From Muribaculaceae bacterium (lineage in GTDB: Bacteria > Bacteroidota > Bacteroidia > Bacteroidales > Muribaculaceae): DNA of 64,000 bases. Position numbers and translations under genes: made by a program. Positions within the stretch are counted from its first letter, which is position 1; each line of letters opens with the position of its first letter. Where the stretch lies: the NCBI GenBank assembly GCA_017620885.1, contig JAGAUF010000085.1, positions 50,116 through 114,115 on the forward strand. The letters are read 5' to 3'. Below are positions 60,738 through 64,000 of this stretch, one piece after another. Under the pieces are notes generated by a model. It was not told the DNA's origin and searched no databases. It saw only the letters and a list, made by a program, of their open reading frames with translations.

Positions 60738-62510
60738 TTAGAGAGCGACTTTGACAACGTCGTTGCCGGCCTTAACGATGTAGAGACCGTTGCCGAGTTC
60801 GATCGTTTCGAGGTCACCTGCCTTTACATTGAGAGCCTTGACAGCTACACCGTCAAGAGTATAGACGATAACTTCGATATCCTTAGTAGCGTTTACGAGG
60901 ACTTTGCCGTCTGCTACAAAGATATTGTTCTCTGCATTTACAGTAACTTCGTCTACACCTTCGAGTACGCCGATAGATTCAACTTCCTCGAATGCCTGAA
61001 CGTTCTTGGGATCAGCGTGGAATTTGTATTTGCCGCTGAAATTTGCAGTGAAAGTGTTGTCGTAGAGGTCAGTGCCGACTACTTCAATACCCTTGGTGCT
61101 GCCGATAACGCTCTGTGCGCCTGCAACGAGGTTCTGGTTACCACCGAGATATACTACATTGAAACCGTCGAGTTCGATGTAGCTCGTATCAACGTTTACG
61201 GGTTTGCCGTCCTTATCGTAAACAGCTACGCTGTATGCCGGGATAAGTGTGCCTGCTTCAGGCTTGGTGGAGAGTATATAGCCCCATGCCGGATCGTATT
61301 CATATTCCGGAGCGAGCAACGTGTAGTGACCGGTCGGTTTGCCGCTGCCGGTCTTCTGATAGTAAGTACCGAAGATATAGGACTGGCTTTCGGGGTCAAG
61401 CTGTACCTGTGCGTCAGCTTTATCGTTGAAGATGAAGCCGATTTTGTCCTGATTGAACTCCTTGAGGTCGGCCGGAAGATTTACGTCGATATAATCGGCA
61501 AGAGGTGCGAACATATAGTAACGGTCGAGGGGACCCCATTTACCTAACAGATACGGATCCTTGTTGCCGAATGTTTTGGAGCTGGCTTCGCCGGTGTAGA
61601 AAATGTGTACGTCAGACATCTCAGTGTTGATAGTCACGGGTACGAGATCGGAACGATATGTGCCCTGATAAGCTACGTTGAGGGTCTGCTGGCGAGTGGA
61701 ACCTGTGGAAGTCTGGAACTGGAGGGGGTATTTGAGACCTACGGAAATTTCTCCAGTTTCTTCGAGATAACCGCGGAAATCCCATTCCATAATCTGATTG
61801 CCGGATGTATATGTAGTGCACTCCTGATTCTTAAAGATCATCTGGGCGCCTACCGATTCCTTCATGAAGCCGCCGCTCGTGATACACCATGCTTCGATTT
61901 CATTGTTAGAGTTAAGATAGGGGCTCGGGTTGAATCCTCCGTTAATCTCTTTCCATTCGCGGAAAAGACCGCAAAGACCTTTTGCCTTGGCATTGCAGAG
62001 CTCATCGATGGTGACCATGCTGTAGTCTCTCTCATCCTCGGGAATAGGCTCGCCTGCTACTTCATACTGCTGGCTGAACCAGTATTTACAGGGCCAAACA
62101 GTATAGAAGGGAAGATACGTGTCCATTGTTGCCTGTCCGGTGCTGATGTCATATCCTACGAGCACCATCATGACGGTGTAGAAGGGGAAGTCGGTGAACT
62201 TGTTGTCAGCAACGGGTATCTGTTCTCCTGTGTCGGGATCAACGAATACGAGGACCTTGTACCATTCGTTTTCATAATCGCGGATGAAACGGAGAGTGTA
62301 GAGCATAGTGCCCGTAGTGTAGCTGCGTGTACCGATGAGCTCGGTGCCGGGAGTGAATTCGGCTGTTTTCGAGACCTCGTAAGCACGCTTGGTAAGAAGC
62401 ATTTGTGCTTCCGGCGTCACGATGGGTTGATAATGCTTCGTGGCTGCATCAGCCATAAAAGCACCCAATACCATAATGGCGCAGGCTAAGATTGCGTACA
62501 GTTTTTTCAT
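60738..62510 (-). CDS. Secreted protein with T9SS type A sorting tail, 590 aa
   Basis: Signal peptide (YAILACAIMVLGAFMADA), a long beta-rich body, and a C-terminal domain (about 515-590) ending IELGNGLYIVKAGNDVVKVAL-like, the type A sorting signal of type IX secretion. Function of the body unknown. Confidence 0.75.
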   Translation of the reverse strand: MKKLYAILACAIMVLGAFMADAATKHYQPIVTPEAQMLLTKRAYEVSKTAEFTPGTELIGTRSYTTGTMLYTLRFIRDYENEWYKVLVFVDPDTGEQIPVADNKFTDFPFYTVMMVLVGYDISTGQATMDTYLPFYTVWPCKYWFSQQYEVAGEPIPEDERDYSMVTIDELCNAKAKGLCGLFREWKEINGGFNPSPYLNSNNEIEAWCITSGGFMKESVGAQMIFKNQECTTYTSGNQIMEWDFRGYLEETGEISVGLKYPLQFQTSTGSTRQQTLNVAYQGTYRSDLVPVTINTEMSDVHIFYTGEASSKTFGNKDPYLLGKWGPLDRYYMFAPLADYIDVNLPADLKEFNQDKIGFIFNDKADAQVQLDPESQSYIFGTYYQKTGSGKPTGHYTLLAPEYEYDPAWGYILSTKPEAGTLIPAYSVAVYDKDGKPVNVDTSYIELDGFNVVYLGGNQNLVAGAQSVIGSTKGIEVVGTDLYDNTFTANFSGKYKFHADPKNVQAFEEVESIGVLEGVDEVTVNAENNIFVADGKVLVNATKDIEVIVYTLDGVAVKALNVKAGDLETIELGNGLYIVKAGNDVVKVAL

Positions 62511-62750
62511 TTCTGTTGGTTTTTTTATTGTTAATTATGTTGTTAGTTTATGCAAGGTTGCGGAGTGTTGCCTGATCTCGTATCGGGTGTCAAAAGTGAA
62601 TCTCTGTGATGTCGGTGAATATCGACAAACGGATGAAAATTTTACAAATGTCGAATAAATATATTCTCTTTTGATGTAATACGGAGCTGTTTGCTTGAAA
62701 AATGTCAGAATATATACTGACAATTATCACTCTCTCGCGATTTCCAAAAG

Positions 62751-62782
62751 CAAAGTTCTTACTTTTTTTGCTATTACGCAAA
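62751..62782 (-). promoter_or_regulatory. Probable promoter of the secreted-protein gene
   Basis: Read leftward: TTTG at 62782-62779, 20 bases, GAACTTTG at 62758-62751, one mismatch from TAnnTTTG. Confidence 0.55.
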
Positions 62783-62855
62783 TAATTTGGTAAAAAAAAT
62801 CTTAAAAATTTTCGACGGCCTCTGCGGTGGACTCTACGCGGCCTCTTCGACATTT

Positions 62856-62948
62856 GATGTCAAATCGAAATCCGATAGCAGTAGAGTAGATATCAAATCC
62901 CAAATCGTCTTCAGATGTCAAACCCGAGCCTTCAGTAGATTTCAAATC
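62856..62948. repeat. Four short direct repeats, GATNTCAAAYC
   Basis: Copies at 62856-62866, 62889-62899, 62914-62924 and 62938-62948, spaced 33, 25 and 24 bases. Possible regulator binding sites. Confidence 0.5.
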
Positions 62949-62987
62949 AGAAGCTGTCAATAGAAGAGCAGAATCGTATATTAATAA

Positions 62988-63013
62988 GGAGGCGACCCGC
63001 CGGGGTCGCCTCC
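62988..63013 (-). terminator. Terminator of the SusD-family gene
   Basis: GGAGGCGACCC (62988-62998) pairs perfectly with GGGTCGCCTCC (63003-63013). Confidence 0.8.
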
Positions 63014-63040
63014 TCGATATTAATGGATTATAATCTTCGA

Positions 63041-64000
63041 TTATTTGGTCATATTGAGACGACGCTGTGCCACGGGCTCGGTTTCAACCTTTTCGCCTAC
63101 GTGGATGCCTTGGTTGTACTGCGTCTCTGACATCGGGATAGCCCAACGCCAACCTTTGCTTGCAGAGGGTTCTTTCTTGACAGCATAAAGGTTGGGGATG
63201 TTGTTGGACGTAGGATCTTTAGCAACCCATGCGCGACGCTCCATCGGGAGGTTCCAGCGTTTGAGGTCGAACCAGCTGTGGCCTTCGCCCCAAAGCTCGA
63301 TACGGCGGATCAAGCGGATCTCGTCGAGAAGAGCAGAGCCGGAAGCAGAGCAGGTGTAGCCGTCGATACGCTTAGCGAGAAGCTCGTTAAGCAGGTTGCG
63401 TGCGGTGCCTTCCTGACCATTGTGGTATGCAGCCTCAGCCTCTGAGAGGAGAAGCTCGGAAGCGCGCATATAGGGGAATACGGAAGTACCCCAACCATCA
63501 GTACTCCAGAATTTGAACTGAGCGCCGAAGGGAACAATTACTTCGCCTGCAGCGTCAGATTCGCCGGTAACGGGTGTGCAGGCGTTAGGCCATGCAGTGC
63601 CAATTGCAGGCTTGGCGCTGCGGCTGAAAGCAGCGATAGTCATCGTCATACGCGGTGCCTTGTTGTTCATATTCATATTGACGGGATCGACATATTCTTC
63701 GCCCCAGAAATCATCAGAACTCAAGCCGGGATAAAGTCGTTTGTCGGGAGTAAAGAAGAGTTCCTTATAGACGTTGTCGCCGTTGCCGTCGGGGATGGCG
63801 CGGTAGAGGTCGTAGTTGATAGCTCCCGGGCCATGTCCCCAGATGTTAGGATACGGGCCGTTGCAAGTATACCAAGCACCCCAAGCGAAGTAAAGGACAT
63901 TTTCGGAGCTTCCTTCGTTGTTCCAGAGATATTCGGAATTTTCGAGTGCGAAGCCCGATTTGTAATCCGCTTTCGACATGATGGGATAGTTGGCACGTGC
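63041..64000 (-). CDS. SusD/RagB-family outer-membrane lipoprotein, C-terminal part (cut by right edge)
   Basis: The frame stays open to the right edge, so the gene starts outside. Visible: the C-terminal half of a SusD-like protein with YMRASELLLSEAEAAYHNGQ, RRIELWGEGHSWFDLKRWN and an Arg-rich end. Binds glycans at the cell surface with a SusC partner, which should lie outside the window. Confidence 0.85.
   Translation of the reverse strand, partial: ARANYPIMSKADYKSGFALENSEYLWNNEGSSENVLYFAWGAWYTCNGPYPNIWGHGPGAINYDLYRAIPDGNGDNVYKELFFTPDKRLYPGLSSDDFWGEEYVDPVNMNMNNKAPRMTMTIAAFSRSAKPAIGTAWPNACTPVTGESDAAGEVIVPFGAQFKFWSTDGWGTSVFPYMRASELLLSEAEAAYHNGQEGTARNLLNELLAKRIDGYTCSASGSALLDEIRLIRRIELWGEGHSWFDLKRWNLPMERRAWVAKDPTSNNIPNLYAVKKEPSASKGWRWAIPMSETQYNQGIHVGEKVETEPVAQRRLNMTK

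Larger units (their letters stand above)
62511..63040. other. Non-coding region with promoter, repeats and terminator
   Basis: 530 bases without a convincing ORF. From right to left it holds the SusD-gene terminator, four GATNTCAAAYC repeats, a promoter-like pair and a leader of about 230 bases before the secreted-protein gene. Confidence 0.7.

Noticed and set aside
61605-62489. Rightward ORF of 294 codons opposite the secreted-protein gene
   Set aside because: Antisense shadow of a gene with a clear signal peptide and sorting tail.
62856-62948. CRISPR array
   Set aside because: The repeats are 11 bases with irregular short spacers and no cas genes are near.

Overview
The window looks like Bacteroidales DNA, possibly of the Muribaculaceae type (the family is a guess from style only). 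It carries a large prophage at about 1-48.5 kb and host chromosome at about 48.6-64 kb. The Bacteroidales call rests on promoters of the form TTTG-N20-TAnnTTTG, a SusD-like lipoprotein gene, a C-terminal type IX secretion sorting domain, and small C-terminal-aromatic outer-membrane barrels.

Prophage. Nearly all genes read leftward. They fall into transcription units that each begin with a recognisable promoter: about 47.3 to 40.0 kb (early control, Sak4-like recombination ATPase, RecB-like nuclease, helicase, DNA methyltransferase, double-HTH regulator, VRR nuclease, replication initiator with iterons inside its gene); 39.9 to 34.1 kb (a PRTRC cassette: E, C, F-like, B, ThiF, plus a truncated N6-methylase-like protein); 34.0 to 24.2 kb (many small proteins, two radical SAM enzymes, an ASCH protein, an MmcB-like nuclease, a DUF2829/Tad2-like protein, a frameshifted DNA-binding protein); 23.9 to 21.2 kb (three consecutive ParB/Srx-domain proteins, one fused to a methyltransferase); 21.0 to 7.6 kb (small and large terminase, SNF2 helicase, a split HTH pair, tail genes, tape measure); and 6.1 kb to the left edge (small accessory proteins). 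Portal, head protease and major capsid genes were not found where they would be expected. The repressor (47.5 kb) and a two-gene cassette at 6.5-7.6 kb (one member secreted) read rightward. That cassette is preceded by a strongly structured, pseudoknotted RNA at about 6281-6490.

A short leader, TGCAAATAAGAT...AATCAAAAA, recurs nine times on the leftward strand, sometimes just after a promoter and sometimes between genes inside an operon. The right end of the prophage abuts the 3' part of a tRNA-Ser(GGA) gene, which is the likely attachment site. No integrase is visible, so it should lie beyond the left edge if this is an integrated phage.

Host side. A rightward fucosyltransferase-like gene follows the tRNA remnant. 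A leftward, tightly packed five-gene operon (dehydratase, aminotransferase, acetyltransferase, nonulosonate synthase, 2-epimerase) fits legionaminic-acid-type sugar synthesis; the CMP-transferase is not in the window. Upstream of it are an RSH (SpoT-like) protein whose synthetase half looks degenerate, PriA, two outer-membrane barrel proteins, a large secreted protein with a sorting tail, and the 3' end of a SusD-family gene cut by the right edge.
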